DNA from: Halobacillus ihumii
GTDB taxonomy: Bacteria; Bacillota; Bacilli; Bacillales; Halobacillaceae
Direction of reading: 5' to 3'
DNA: 64,000 nucleotides
NCBI RefSeq assembly: GCF_902726645.1
Contig: NZ_CACVAO010000001.1
Coordinates: 1,302,001 to 1,366,000, forward strand
Shown in pieces: positions 8,565-17,123 of the stretch (position 1 is its first letter; each line of letters opens with the position of its first letter). The position numbers and the translations under genes were made by a program. Under the pieces are notes generated by a model, which worked only from the letters and a program-made list of their open reading frames with translations, was not told the origin of the DNA and did not search any database.

Positions 8565-9446
8565 ATGTTCACTACTCCTATTGCAAAATTACTGCGACTT
8601 GTTCCTAATCAAGCAAAAAAGAACCCTATGATCCCCTTACAACAAATAAAAATGAAAAAAGAAGTCATAGTTGAAACATCCGTTCAACTTACCTATATAT
8701 CGTTTTACTATCCTTTAGGAGTCGCAAAGGAGAAGCTGCCTGTCTACATCAACTTCCATGGCGGAGCATTCATAATGAATGAAAAAGAGATGGATGATCC
8801 TTATTGTCGCTTCCTGGCCAACCAGACAGAGTGTGTAGTTCTTAATGTCAATTATGCGAAAGCACCGGAGTACCCTTTTCCAAAACCGATAGAACAGTGC
8901 TATGAAATTCTCCAATGGTTGAAGAATAATGCGAACGATTTGAATATCAACCCGGAAAAAGTCATGGTAGGCGGACAAAGTTCAGGTGCAAATATCGCAG
9001 CAGCCCTATGTCTTTACCTTGAAGAGAAAGGGGAAAATCAGCCACTCCTCCAAGTGTTATCTTGCCCTATGCTCGATTTTGTAACCCCGCATGCAGATAA
9101 ACCAGAACCAGATCATTGGCGTTCTAGATACCCTCAGGCCGCAAGTTTTTTAAACACGTGCTATGTACCTGAAAAAGAACAGGCAGAACATCCTCTTGCT
9201 TCCCCTGTACGTGCTGATGTAAGTGACCGTCTAGCTCCTGCCCTTATTGTCACTGCCGAGTATGACGCTTTTAGACCAGAAGCCGAATTTTATGCTGAGA
9301 AATTAAAGGCAGCAGGTGGAAAAGTTCAAGAAAAGCTATTTAAAGACTGTTTCCATGCTTTTACCCATCTTGGTCCAAAAGAAGAAGCCGAGGAGGCTTG
9401 GAACTTGATAGCAGATAAAATCACAGAAGCGGCTGAATCCCTATAA
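8565..9446 (+). CDS. alpha/beta hydrolase, hormone-sensitive-lipase family (esterase)
   Basis: 293 aa from ATG 8565, preceded by AGTGAGGT; a GTG 12 bases earlier lies within the RBS. The family IV (HSL) signature is present: oxyanion-hole motif HGGAF (about residue 66), nucleophile elbow GGQSSGAN with catalytic Ser, acid in AEYDAFRPEAE and His in CFHAF. It should hydrolyse short-chain esters or acylated small molecules in the cytoplasm; no signal peptide is seen. It stands alone and faces a bidirectional terminator shared with the convergent glpX gene. Confidence 0.88.
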   Translation: MFTTPIAKLLRLVPNQAKKNPMIPLQQIKMKKEVIVETSVQLTYISFYYPLGVAKEKLPVYINFHGGAFIMNEKEMDDPYCRFLANQTECVVLNVNYAKAPEYPFPKPIEQCYEILQWLKNNANDLNINPEKVMVGGQSSGANIAAALCLYLEEKGENQPLLQVLSCPMLDFVTPHADKPEPDHWRSRYPQAASFLNTCYVPEKEQAEHPLASPVRADVSDRLAPALIVTAEYDAFRPEAEFYAEKLKAAGGKVQEKLFKDCFHAFTHLGPKEEAEEAWNLIADKITEAAESL

Positions 9447-9710
9447 AACTGAAACAAGGAAGGAAAGAAAGTAATTGATGAGAAAAAATGAGGGAGCCAG
9501 CAGGAGAATGAGGGTGGATAGAGTGAGGATGTCGGGACTTTCTCACCCATTCAGGGAGACTGAGGGGGGAGGTCATCACAAATTCTAAAACCTTCCTCAA
9601 AAACTTTATAACAAAGATAATTCTAATAACCATCTTCCGGTTTTGCACTCACTTTTTTAAAAAGCAGGGAACTTCTATTAGCTGGTATTATGGAAAATCC
9701 TATTTAAATA

Positions 9711-9751
9711 AAAATAAGCAGTACTTCTCTAGGGAAGTAGCTGCTTATTTT
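9711..9751. terminator. bidirectional terminator between the esterase and glpX
   Basis: AAAATAAGCAG and CTGCTTATTTT form an 11-bp stem extended by TACTTC/GAAGTA. A-run and T-run flank it on both sides, so it can serve both converging genes. The rest of 9447-9820 shows no gene; frames there lack RBS. Confidence 0.85.
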
Positions 9752-9820
9752 AAGAGGGGTTAAATGGTTTATACGTACGATGGGGTATTATCTAATAATT
9801 CTTTGACTCCATTCCCAACC

Positions 9821-10780
9821 TTAAACCCGACTTCCTTCACGCTCATGTTTCTTGTGTTTGCTTTCAATTAATCTGAACTGACGTTCTGTTCCGTCAATTA
9901 AAATAGAATGCGTTACATGACAGTCCGAGTAAGACTGAATGCCTTTTAAAAACATATTTTCTGTAATACCTGTAGCAGCAAAAATGCATTTATCTGTACT
10001 GACAAGTTGATGATGAGTTAGCTTAGCCTCTGGATGATGAAGTCCCATTTCCATACAGCGCGCATATTCTGCATCACTTCTTGGCAATAATTTTCCTTGC
10101 ATTTCTCCTCCTAATCCCTTGATCGCCACGGCCCCTAGAACTCCTTCAGGTGCTCCGCCAATTCCTAAGAATAGATCAACTTCTAAATGGTCTAAACAAG
10201 TAGCTGTTTCGTAAATAACATCTCCATCTTTAAACAAATGTACTTTAGCTCCCATTTGTCTGATCTCATCGACATATCTTTGATGTCTGGGTCTATCTTG
10301 TATAAGTACATGTAATTCGTTCATTTCTTTACCTTTCGCGCCAGCCACTTTTTTTATATTCTCGGATAAAGGAGCATCAATATCGATGTGCCCTTTCGCT
10401 GCCGGTCCTACGGCTAGCTTCATCATATACATGTCAGGTGCATGAAGAAGTGCCCCTTTTGGTGCAGCTGCAATAACTGTAATAGCATTACTTTGACCAT
10501 TTACTGTTGGAGTAGTTCCCTCTATAGGGTCTACAGCAATATCGATTTCCGGGAGGTCACCCGTCCCTAGTTTCTCACCAATAAACAACATCGGTGCTTC
10601 ATCTATTTCTCCTTCTCCAATGACAATTTTTCCATCCATGCACATCTCATTTAATTTCTTTCGCATAGCATATGTCGCTGCTCCATCAGCTTTTATTTTG
10701 TCTCCACTTCCTATCCAGGGAATCGCAGCCATAGCAGCCGATTCAGTGACTTTTAAAAAATCCAGCATAAGTGATTTCAT
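9821..10780 (-). CDS. glpX: class II fructose-1,6-bisphosphatase (GlpX family), tetritol-locus paralogue
   Basis: 319 aa from ATG 10780, with CTAGGAGGAAAC upstream; a longer frame runs back into rpiB without an RBS. GlpX motifs are GEGEIDEAPM (about residues 55-64) and DPIEGTTPTVNG, giving the Li-sensitive metal site, plus IGGAPEGVLGA. The family dephosphorylates fructose-1,6-bisphosphate; several members also use sedoheptulose-1,7-bisphosphate. It follows rpiB by 23 bp, so both share one transcript. In this locus a sedoheptulose-bisphosphatase role would help feed erythrose-4-phosphate into the pentose phosphate cycle (inference). Confidence 0.92.
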   Translation of the reverse strand: MKSLMLDFLKVTESAAMAAIPWIGSGDKIKADGAATYAMRKKLNEMCMDGKIVIGEGEIDEAPMLFIGEKLGTGDLPEIDIAVDPIEGTTPTVNGQSNAITVIAAAPKGALLHAPDMYMMKLAVGPAAKGHIDIDAPLSENIKKVAGAKGKEMNELHVLIQDRPRHQRYVDEIRQMGAKVHLFKDGDVIYETATCLDHLEVDLFLGIGGAPEGVLGAVAIKGLGGEMQGKLLPRSDAEYARCMEMGLHHPEAKLTHHQLVSTDKCIFAATGITENMFLKGIQSYSDCHVTHSILIDGTERQFRLIESKHKKHEREGSRV

Positions 10781-10803
10781 GAAATGTTTCCTCCTAGGGG
10801 TGT

Positions 10804-11292
10804 CTAACCGCATTGGTTTCCAGAAACGGGTTGAGGAGCATGGTCTTTTTTAAATTGCTTTTCTTTTTCATTAATTTTTTCTACTTTTCTTTTCGAGCCG
10901 TCCGCCCATTCAGACTTCAGGTAAGCTTCTACTACTTTTTTTCCGACCTCTATACCAATGATTTGCGCGCCCATCGTAATAATTTGCGCATTATTACTTA
11001 ATTGAGCTCTTTCAGCAGCATACGTATCGTGTGCTAACGCTGCACGAATGCCAGGGTACTTATTGGCTGCAATTGAAACTCCAATACCTGTTCCGCATAT
11101 TAAGACTGCACGATCTAACTTACCGTCATGGATATCTTTGGATACCTCAAATGCCACATCAGGGTAATCCACTGCTGAGCAGGAATGGCATCCATAATCC
11201 ACTACTTCATGGTTTGTTGTTTCCTCTACAAACTTTTTAATGACCTCTTTAAGTTCAAAACCATTGTGATCACTGCCAACACCTAATTTCAT
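10804..11292 (-). CDS. RpiB/LacAB-family sugar-phosphate isomerase (candidate erythrulose-4-phosphate isomerase)
   Basis: 162 aa. RpiB hallmarks are GSDHNGFELK near the N-terminus, active-site Cys66 in LICGTGIGVSIAANK and AHDTYAAERA. The usual His in the HNNA loop is Ser here (SNNAQIITMGA). RpiB homologues EryI/DerI convert D-erythrulose-4-phosphate to D-erythrose-4-phosphate in mycobacterial and Brucella tetritol pathways, which fits the neighbouring genes better than ribose metabolism. RBS AGAGGGGAAGG precedes ATG 11292. A terminator separates it from dhaL, and an AT-rich promoter region with phased repeats precedes it. Confidence 0.85.
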   Translation of the reverse strand: MKLGVGSDHNGFELKEVIKKFVEETTNHEVVDYGCHSCSAVDYPDVAFEVSKDIHDGKLDRAVLICGTGIGVSIAANKYPGIRAALAHDTYAAERAQLSNNAQIITMGAQIIGIEVGKKVVEAYLKSEWADGSKRKVEKINEKEKQFKKDHAPQPVSGNQCG

Positions 11293-11324
11293 GACCTTCC
11301 CCTCTTTCGTTTTATTTTATTTAT

Positions 11325-11405
11325 TTTCATTTTAGTTCATTGTAAAAATAATTTCAATTGTTTAATTTTATTTTTTTCATTTATTTTCACTTTTCCCTTT
11401 CACTT
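11325..11405 (-). promoter_or_regulatory. candidate DeoR-type operator array upstream of rpiB-glpX
   Basis: Very AT-rich DNA with repeated TTTCA/GTTCA cores (plus strand). Their C positions are 11328, 11338, 11355, 11378, 11388 and 11401, with two pairs exactly 10 bp apart. DeoR-family repressors often use such phased short repeats. The same TTTCR core recurs in front of the dehydrogenase and DeoR genes. Assignment to the local DeoR is an inference. Confidence 0.45.
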
Positions 11406-11427
11406 ACGATCAAACGAGGAAAAAGGC

Positions 11428-11467
11428 TAAAAAAAGAATCAGAAACTATCGATACAGCTCTGATTCT
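11428..11467 (-). terminator. terminator after dhaL
   Basis: AGAATCAGA (11435-11443) pairs with TCTGATTCT (11459-11467). On the minus strand a run of seven T follows the stem. It ends the dehydrogenase-permease-kinase transcript and separates it from rpiB-glpX. Confidence 0.85.
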
Positions 11468-11511
11468 ATCATTTATTCTGTTTTTCACTACGCTCCAGCC
11501 GTCTCCTTAGG

Positions 11512-12177
11512 TCACACTGTTTTTGCAGAATTGTTTTTAATAAATTGCAAAAACGTAGATAGAATGAAATAAGCTGAGGTCGCCCCTGGATCTTGAGCAC
11601 CGATAGACCTTTCCCCCAAACGACTGGAGCGACCTTTCTTGGAGATAATGTCTTTCGTTGAGTTCATTCCTTCTTCTGCAGCGTTTACAGCTTCTGAAAA
11701 TGCCAATTCAAAATCCTGGGAGTTAGTAAAACTGGTTTCCAGCTTACAGGCAAATGGTTCAAGTGTATCAACCATTGTTTTATCACCAACTTCAGCTTGA
11801 CCTCTGTCCTTTACTCCTTTTGCGAAAGCAATCCAATACTCTGTTAAGTCACGATCAGTCAAAACTGTTTTATTTTTTGAAGTTTTCGCTCCCCTCATAA
11901 AGCCTGTGGCATATAGGGGACCTACAGAAGAACCCACCGCATTTAGAAACGTTTTCCCCACGGCAACACTTAACTTTCCACAGTCTTCTATCTCGATAAG
12001 TTCATTGTTTAATTTGTCCTCAACAGCTTGCCATCCGATAGACATGGTTACTCCATGATCTCCGTCTCCTAATTTACGATCTAGGTCACAAAGATAGTCC
12101 TTCTCTTTTTCGATCATTTCTACAACTTCCTTAAAAAAATCTTTTAAACCTTTAGATGTAAGTTCCATGCTGAACAC
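11512..12177 (-). CDS. DhaL-type kinase subunit (ADP/ATP-binding) of a ketotetrose/dihydroxyacetone kinase
   Basis: 221 aa. The DhaL nucleotide site is clear: CDLDRKLGDGDHGVTMSIG (Mg-binding Asp residues, about 30-48), GSSVGPLYATGF and the C-terminal DPGATSAYF. In dihydroxyacetone kinases this domain carries the nucleotide and DhaK the substrate. No DhaM or PTS partner is present nearby, so an ATP-dependent two-part kinase similar to LerK/DerK (erythrulose kinases, usually fused) is the best reading. It lies 9 bp behind dhaK on the same strand. Confidence 0.87.
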   Translation of the reverse strand: MFSMELTSKGLKDFFKEVVEMIEKEKDYLCDLDRKLGDGDHGVTMSIGWQAVEDKLNNELIEIEDCGKLSVAVGKTFLNAVGSSVGPLYATGFMRGAKTSKNKTVLTDRDLTEYWIAFAKGVKDRGQAEVGDKTMVDTLEPFACKLETSFTNSQDFELAFSEAVNAAEEGMNSTKDIISKKGRSSRLGERSIGAQDPGATSAYFILSTFLQFIKNNSAKTV

Positions 12178-12186
12178 TACCTTTCC

Positions 12187-13191
12187 TTATTTTTGAACAA
12201 ACATAGGACAATCTACTGGATGATCAATCATGTCGGTCAACTCTTCGTCTAACTTCATGAGAGTCACAGAGCACCCTCCCATTTCTAAAGAAGTAATATA
12301 ATCTCCAACATAAGAGCGGTAAATCTTAACTCCTCGTTCACTTAAAATTTGTTCGACCCGCCGATAAACAATGTATAAATCCATTTTAGGCGTAGAACCA
12401 AGCCCATTGACCAGCACGGCAACTTCATCGTCTTTCACAATTTCAATATCTGCTAAAATATCATGAACAAGTCGGTCAGCTATTTTATCCGCCGTTTCTA
12501 ATGGACCTTTCTCAAGACCAGGTTCTCCGTGATGGCCTAACCCAATCTCCATCTCGTCTTCACCAATTTCAAAGCTGGGTTCTCCCGTCTGAGGAAGGTA
12601 GCAAGGACTAGTTCCCACTCCCATTGAACGTGTATGATCATTAGCTTTATTAGCAACTCGAACTACATCTTCTAAATTATACCCAAAGTCAGCAGCAGCT
12701 CCCGCGGCTTTATAAATAAAAAGCTCTCCTGCTATGCCGCGGCGTTTATCCTTTTCCGCTTTTGGTGCCGAAGCAACATCGTCTGTTGCTAGAGCCGTAC
12801 CTACTTCAATATCTTCTTCTAAACCTGCCATTTCAGCCGCCATCCCAAAATTCATGACGTCCCCGGCATAATTACCGTATAAATAAACTACACCAGCCCC
12901 TTTATCGATGGCTTTTGTTACGTCTAAAATAGGATCTGGTGATGGGGACGCGAAAATATTTCCTACTGCAACGCCGTCTGCCATTCCTTTGCCAACATAC
13001 CCCATAAATGCCGGCTCATGACCTGATCCTCCTCCGATTAGCACTCCAACTTTACCTTCTTTTGTTTCACGAGCCGTTACTAATGCACGGTCGCTACTTG
13101 GCAGCTGCCTTATGTAGTCAGGATGAGCACGAACATACCCCTCGACCATTTCTTCTACTACGTTAACTGGATTATTAACAAGTTTTTTCAC
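12187..13191 (-). CDS. DhaK-type kinase subunit (substrate-binding) of a ketotetrose/dihydroxyacetone kinase
   Basis: 334 aa, normal DhaK length. Motifs are IGGGSGHEPAF (about residues 52-62), GNYAGDVMNF, GVGTSPCYLP and GLGHHGEPGLEKG, which hold the residues that bind the keto sugar through a His hemiaminal. Together with DhaL it should phosphorylate dihydroxyacetone or, given the erythritol/threitol dehydrogenase upstream, erythrulose. RBS AGGAGTG precedes ATG 13191. A 97-bp gap containing a hairpin separates it from the permease gene. Confidence 0.88.
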   Translation of the reverse strand: MKKLVNNPVNVVEEMVEGYVRAHPDYIRQLPSSDRALVTARETKEGKVGVLIGGGSGHEPAFMGYVGKGMADGVAVGNIFASPSPDPILDVTKAIDKGAGVVYLYGNYAGDVMNFGMAAEMAGLEEDIEVGTALATDDVASAPKAEKDKRRGIAGELFIYKAAGAAADFGYNLEDVVRVANKANDHTRSMGVGTSPCYLPQTGEPSFEIGEDEMEIGLGHHGEPGLEKGPLETADKIADRLVHDILADIEIVKDDEVAVLVNGLGSTPKMDLYIVYRRVEQILSERGVKIYRSYVGDYITSLEMGGCSVTLMKLDEELTDMIDHPVDCPMFVQK

Positions 13192-13257
13192 CGTTATTCA
13201 CTCCTATTACTTCTTCAAAATTAATAAAATTCCTATAGAAAATAAGTAGAGTTTTAT

Positions 13258-13284
13258 GAAGCCCACCCTTAACAGGAGGGCTTC
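13258..13284 (-). other. intra-operon hairpin between permease and dhaK
   Basis: GAAGCCC and GGGCTTC form a 7-bp stem with inner CC/GG pairs. No T-run follows on the minus strand, so partial termination or mRNA processing or stability control is more likely than full termination. Confidence 0.5.
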
Positions 13285-13288
13285 ACTA

Positions 13289-14569
13289 CTAAACAACTGA
13301 ATGACTGCCCTCTTCGATAGATTCCTTTTCCTCAGCAGCAGGTACTTTTAAGAGCCTCGTTAAAATGGCTGCTCCGAAGTAAAGTCCTCCTAATATCCAC
13401 ATCATACCTTGTGTACCTACTAAACCATAGAATAAAGCTACTAACGCCGGACCAACGAACACACATAAACCGGCTCCAAGATTTAAAATAGACATGGCCG
13501 CTCCTTTATCTCCATCACCAACGAGCGAAGGAGTCAAAGCGGATAGAGGGACGAAACCTGCTAAACACGCTCCCCATAACATTCCGATTAATCCGACCAC
13601 AAACACGTTGCCTGTAAATACTTGCGGCAAATAAAACAACATGATCGTAAAAACCCCACAACCAACTGCGCCAAACCAGGTTATCGTATTCCTCCAGCCA
13701 AATTTATCCCCTACGAAACCAAATATTAAATTAAAAGCAATATTGGAAATGAAAATCGTTCCCCATATATTTAACCATACAGTTGTACTGACACCTTGGC
13801 TAGCTAAATAGATTGGCAAAAACAGAGGAAACGCATACTGAGCTGCTTGGTTAACAACCCTTACAATACCAGCCATTCCAACTTTAGGTTCCCTTTTCAC
13901 AATCGTAATCCCATTCATCAATTCCTTCGGCCCTGATGATTGACCAGGTTTCTTTTCCAGTTCGAATTGATCACGATTAACCACAATAGCCAAAAATGCA
14001 CCAATAAATACCCAAATCAATGCGCTCCAAAGTGTTGGGATATGCCCAAACATTTGGATTGACCAGCTGGAATAATAAGCGCCTAATACGCTTAACCCTC
14101 CAGTAAAAACAAACCAGAACCACCCTACAGCCTTACCAAGTTGATGTTGAGGAGTTCGATAAGTAATCCAAACTAGAAATGCATACGCAAATAATGGATA
14201 ACCAAACCCTCTAATCGCATAAGTAGGAATCATTAATGTATAATTGAACGCTGGTATGGCAAGCCCGACAAACAAACTATGTCCGAGCACATACATAAAT
14301 ACTCCCAAAAGCATTGTTCTCCTCGGTCCTATCGCTTCCACCAATACTCCGGAGAACCATGCACCGATAGCAATCGTTACACCATAGGCTGTTGTTAGAA
14401 AGGCTGCCTGCTGTACAGATAAACCTTCATCGACTAAGTAAGGACTTATCCAGGCAAGTTCCAAACCATCTCCCATCATAAAGATTAAAACTCCAAGATA
14501 TCCCCAGATTAAATGAGATGGGAGACCAATTTTATCTAGAAACGTATCTTTGCCAGCTACATTTTCCAT
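13289..14569 (-). CDS. MFS polyol permease (RbtT/DalT-like)
   Basis: 426 aa with 12 predicted membrane helices. It resembles the polyol permease subgroup (ribitol and D-arabitol transporters of Klebsiella) in its N-terminal IWGYLGVLIFMMGDGLELAW segment and the loop GPRRTM. It would import a sugar alcohol by proton symport. Placement between the erythritol/L-threitol dehydrogenase (29 bp upstream) and dhaKL suggests a tetritol substrate (inference). RBS GGGAGGG precedes ATG 14569. Confidence 0.83.
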   Translation of the reverse strand: MENVAGKDTFLDKIGLPSHLIWGYLGVLIFMMGDGLELAWISPYLVDEGLSVQQAAFLTTAYGVTIAIGAWFSGVLVEAIGPRRTMLLGVFMYVLGHSLFVGLAIPAFNYTLMIPTYAIRGFGYPLFAYAFLVWITYRTPQHQLGKAVGWFWFVFTGGLSVLGAYYSSWSIQMFGHIPTLWSALIWVFIGAFLAIVVNRDQFELEKKPGQSSGPKELMNGITIVKREPKVGMAGIVRVVNQAAQYAFPLFLPIYLASQGVSTTVWLNIWGTIFISNIAFNLIFGFVGDKFGWRNTITWFGAVGCGVFTIMLFYLPQVFTGNVFVVGLIGMLWGACLAGFVPLSALTPSLVGDGDKGAAMSILNLGAGLCVFVGPALVALFYGLVGTQGMMWILGGLYFGAAILTRLLKVPAAEEKESIEEGSHSVV

Positions 14570-14598
14570 CCAATCCCTCCCTTATACTTATTCAAATG

Positions 14599-15708
14599 TT
14601 ACGGCTGTAAAATTATTTTCAGAGACCTTTCACCCTTCTTCATTAATTCAAACCCTTCTTCGAAATCCTTTAAATCAAGTTGATGGGTGACAACATTATC
14701 TGTAGGGAAGTCTCCGTTGGATATCCCATCTATTACGAGCGGGTAACAATACGGTCCTAAATGAGAACCGAGTAAATCAAGTTCTTTTCTGTCGCTGATA
14801 ATACTCCAGTCAACTGTCACAGGCTCTCCAAACACACTAAACTCTACAAATCGTCCTAACTTCCTGATCATATGAAGCCCTTGTTCTACCGATTTCGGAT
14901 GGCCGGTTGCTTCAATATACACATCACAACCGTAGCCTTCGGTCATATTTTTAATTTCTTGAACAACGTCAACTTCACTCGGGTTTAAAACAATGTCCGC
15001 GCCAAATTGCTTTGCTAATTCCAAGCGATCTTCTTTTAAGTCCAGCACAACTAATTTTTCAGCTCCTGATTTTTTAAGGGCGCCAACCATTCCTAGTCCA
15101 AGAGTTCCAGCCCCAGACAACACGACTACATCCCCCAGTTGAACCTGAGCCCTTTGAACAGCGTGAAGACTACAAGCATAAGGCTCTATTAAAATCGCTT
15201 CCTCAATTGGTAAGTCCTCGGGAACTTTATAGTTAATGGCTTCTTTTGTAAATTTCATATATTCAGCCATCCCGCCGTTTACGTTATTTTGAAACCCATA
15301 TAAATCATGCTTTTCACACATCCAATATTGACCTCTATTGCAGAATCGGCATTCCCAGCATGGAACGATCTGTTCAGAAATAACCCGGTCTCCAATTTCA
15401 AAATCTTTCACGGCTTCTCCTCTTTGAACGACTCTAGCGATGAATTCATGCCCAGGAATCATTGGAGCCTTAATATAAGACGGCTGTTGTTCATCTCCCC
15501 AGAAACTCGGGGCCCCATCATACGCCTTAATATCACCGGCACAAATGCCGCAAGCTTCTACTTTTACAATAATTTCTTCTTCATTTTCTAATTTAGGAGT
15601 TTCTACTTCCTCATATCGATAATCTTTCGGACCGTATGCAACAATTGCCTTCATGGTTCCCGGAATCGTTTTAGCTACTTCCTGTTTACCAGTCACTGTC
15701 TCGTTCAT
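14599..15708 (-). CDS. eltD: erythritol/L-threitol dehydrogenase (zinc-dependent MDR family)
   Basis: 369 aa. Medium-chain dehydrogenase with catalytic-zinc motif CGICAGDIK and GHE (about residues 55-85), structural-zinc cysteines CWECRFCNRGQYWMC, and NAD fold GAGTLGLG. Several long stretches (PCWECRFCNRGQYWMC, DLYGF, DWSIISDRKELDLLG followed by HLGPYC) match my recollection of mycobacterial EltD, which oxidises erythritol and L-threitol to L-erythrulose. It is first in the minus-strand operon. ATG 15708 follows AGGAGAGGG. A perfect cre box lies 64 bp upstream. The main alternative is another polyol dehydrogenase. Confidence 0.82.
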   Translation of the reverse strand: MNETVTGKQEVAKTIPGTMKAIVAYGPKDYRYEEVETPKLENEEEIIVKVEACGICAGDIKAYDGAPSFWGDEQQPSYIKAPMIPGHEFIARVVQRGEAVKDFEIGDRVISEQIVPCWECRFCNRGQYWMCEKHDLYGFQNNVNGGMAEYMKFTKEAINYKVPEDLPIEEAILIEPYACSLHAVQRAQVQLGDVVVLSGAGTLGLGMVGALKKSGAEKLVVLDLKEDRLELAKQFGADIVLNPSEVDVVQEIKNMTEGYGCDVYIEATGHPKSVEQGLHMIRKLGRFVEFSVFGEPVTVDWSIISDRKELDLLGSHLGPYCYPLVIDGISNGDFPTDNVVTHQLDLKDFEEGFELMKKGERSLKIILQP

Positions 15709-15771
15709 CTTATCTCTCCCTCTCCTAAATAGTTATTGAAAATCATGCAACCGATCCTCAAACAAACCTTT

Positions 15772-15785
15772 TGTAATCGGTTTCA
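15772..15785 (-). promoter_or_regulatory. CcpA catabolite-responsive element (cre)
   Basis: TGTAATCGGTTTCA fits the cre consensus TGWAANCGNTNWCA at every position. It sits 64 bp before the eltD start codon, where CcpA binding would repress the tetritol operon when preferred sugars are present. Confidence 0.7.
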
Positions 15786-15860
15786 TTAATTGAGTCAAGT
15801 TTATCATTATTTTTTGTTTTGTCAAATTATTTTTCGAATACTTTCGTTTATTGATCTTTA
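15781..15860. promoter_or_regulatory. candidate DeoR-regulator operator array in the divergent promoter region
   Basis: Between eltD and the DeoR gene are TTTCA (15781), TTTCG twice with C at 15835 and 15845 (10 bp apart), and a related TGATC ten bases further on. The same core and phasing occur upstream of rpiB. Binding by the adjacent DeoR protein is an inference. Confidence 0.4.
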
Positions 15861-15965
15861 TCGAGTCCCAAACCGTATATCGAAAAAGGGAGTCGGTGAA
15901 ACTGTTGATAAATCATGAAAAATAACATAATATAAAACTATAATAGACCAAGAGGATGAAATGTA

Positions 15966-16754
15966 ATGAAAATGTTTGTAAGTGAAAGAAGAAATAAAAT
16001 TATGCAACTTTTAAATGAAAAAAAACGAGTAACTGTTAAGGAACTGTCCTCATATATAGGGGTATCAGAAGCAACTCTTCGTGCAGATCTCAATAAGATG
16101 GAGGCGGATGGTCTTCTGACTCGAACCCACGGGGGAGCTACACTAAAAGAGGAGTCAGATAATGAAACGAGCTTTACCGCTCGTGAAAAGAAAAACAAAG
16201 AACAAAAAACAGTCATTGCTGAAAAGGCCTTTGAATTAATTGAAGAAAAGCAATGTATTTTGTTAGATGCAAGTTCAACCGCGTTAGAATTGGCTCGGTA
16301 CTTAAAAACCCAACCGATGCGACTCACAATTGTAACGAGTGGAGTCCTAACGGCATTAGAATTAAAAGAAAATCCGGATCTAACAGTCATTATGATCGGT
16401 GGAGTTGTAACGAACCGCTCCTCTTCGATCGAGGGGACATTGGGGTTAGATATTTTAGACCACGTAAATATTGATATGATGTTTACATCAGGGAATGGTT
16501 TCTCAGTGGATAAAGGGCTGACAGACTTTAACTTGTATGAAGTTGAATTAAAGAAACAACTTGTACAAAGGTCTAATAAACTAGTTGCCATCGTGGATAG
16601 TTCGAAAATAGGAACGACTTCAAGTGCAGTTTTTGCAACACCGGATAACATCGATACGTTGGTCACTGATAATCCGTTGGATGATAACTTGTCTGCACAA
16701 CTATCAGAAAGACATATTAATGTACTAGCTCCAGCCCTAAGCACACAAAAATAA
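15966..16754 (+). CDS. DeoR-family transcriptional regulator of the tetritol locus
   Basis: 262 aa. N-terminal DeoR helix-turn-helix (VTVKELSSYIGVSEATLRAD, about residues 20-39, followed by LTRTHGGA) and a C-terminal sugar-phosphate sensor domain of the isomerase-like fold (LLDASSTALELA, IGGVVTNRSSSIEG). It is divergent from eltD and probably represses it until a phosphorylated tetrose binds. RBS AGAGGATG lies 7-12 bases before two candidate ATGs (15966 and 15972). Its own terminator follows at 16798. Confidence 0.9.
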   Translation: MKMFVSERRNKIMQLLNEKKRVTVKELSSYIGVSEATLRADLNKMEADGLLTRTHGGATLKEESDNETSFTAREKKNKEQKTVIAEKAFELIEEKQCILLDASSTALELARYLKTQPMRLTIVTSGVLTALELKENPDLTVIMIGGVVTNRSSSIEGTLGLDILDHVNIDMMFTSGNGFSVDKGLTDFNLYEVELKKQLVQRSNKLVAIVDSSKIGTTSSAVFATPDNIDTLVTDNPLDDNLSAQLSERHINVLAPALSTQK

Positions 16755-16797
16755 AGTCCCGCATTACGGATGACGGAACACTATTAAATAAAGCTAT

Positions 16798-16832
16798 AAA
16801 GATTCTCCTATTGCATGAATAGGAGAATCTTT
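16798..16832 (+). terminator. terminator of the DeoR gene
   Basis: Perfect 15-bp stem (AAAGATTCTCCTATT and complement) with loop GCATG, ending in TTT. The remainder of 16755-17123 shows no gene; the minus-strand frame there has no RBS. Confidence 0.88.
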
Positions 16833-17123
16833 TATGTTGTGGCAATGAATTTCTGCTTTATAGGATTCTCACAAAGCAACAACCTCATCCTCATCACCAT
16901 TGTTGCACAATTAACATCTGAATGTTCAAATATCTATTCTTATTTACAAAAAAATCCTTTATAATGAGTAGCGAAGGGGTGCCACAGGACCAATACATGG
17001 ACAAGCATATCGCAAACATCTGCTAGACTTATCGCCAACTGTTTCCCTATGCCCATTTCCGGAAAAATTTTTGCTAAATACATAAGGCTCGTATGCCTAT
17101 AAGTTGAATGGAGGAATAACAAT

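Noticed and set aside
15938..16744. 268-codon ORF antisense to the DeoR gene
   Set aside because: Ser/Leu-rich shadow of a clear DeoR coding sequence.
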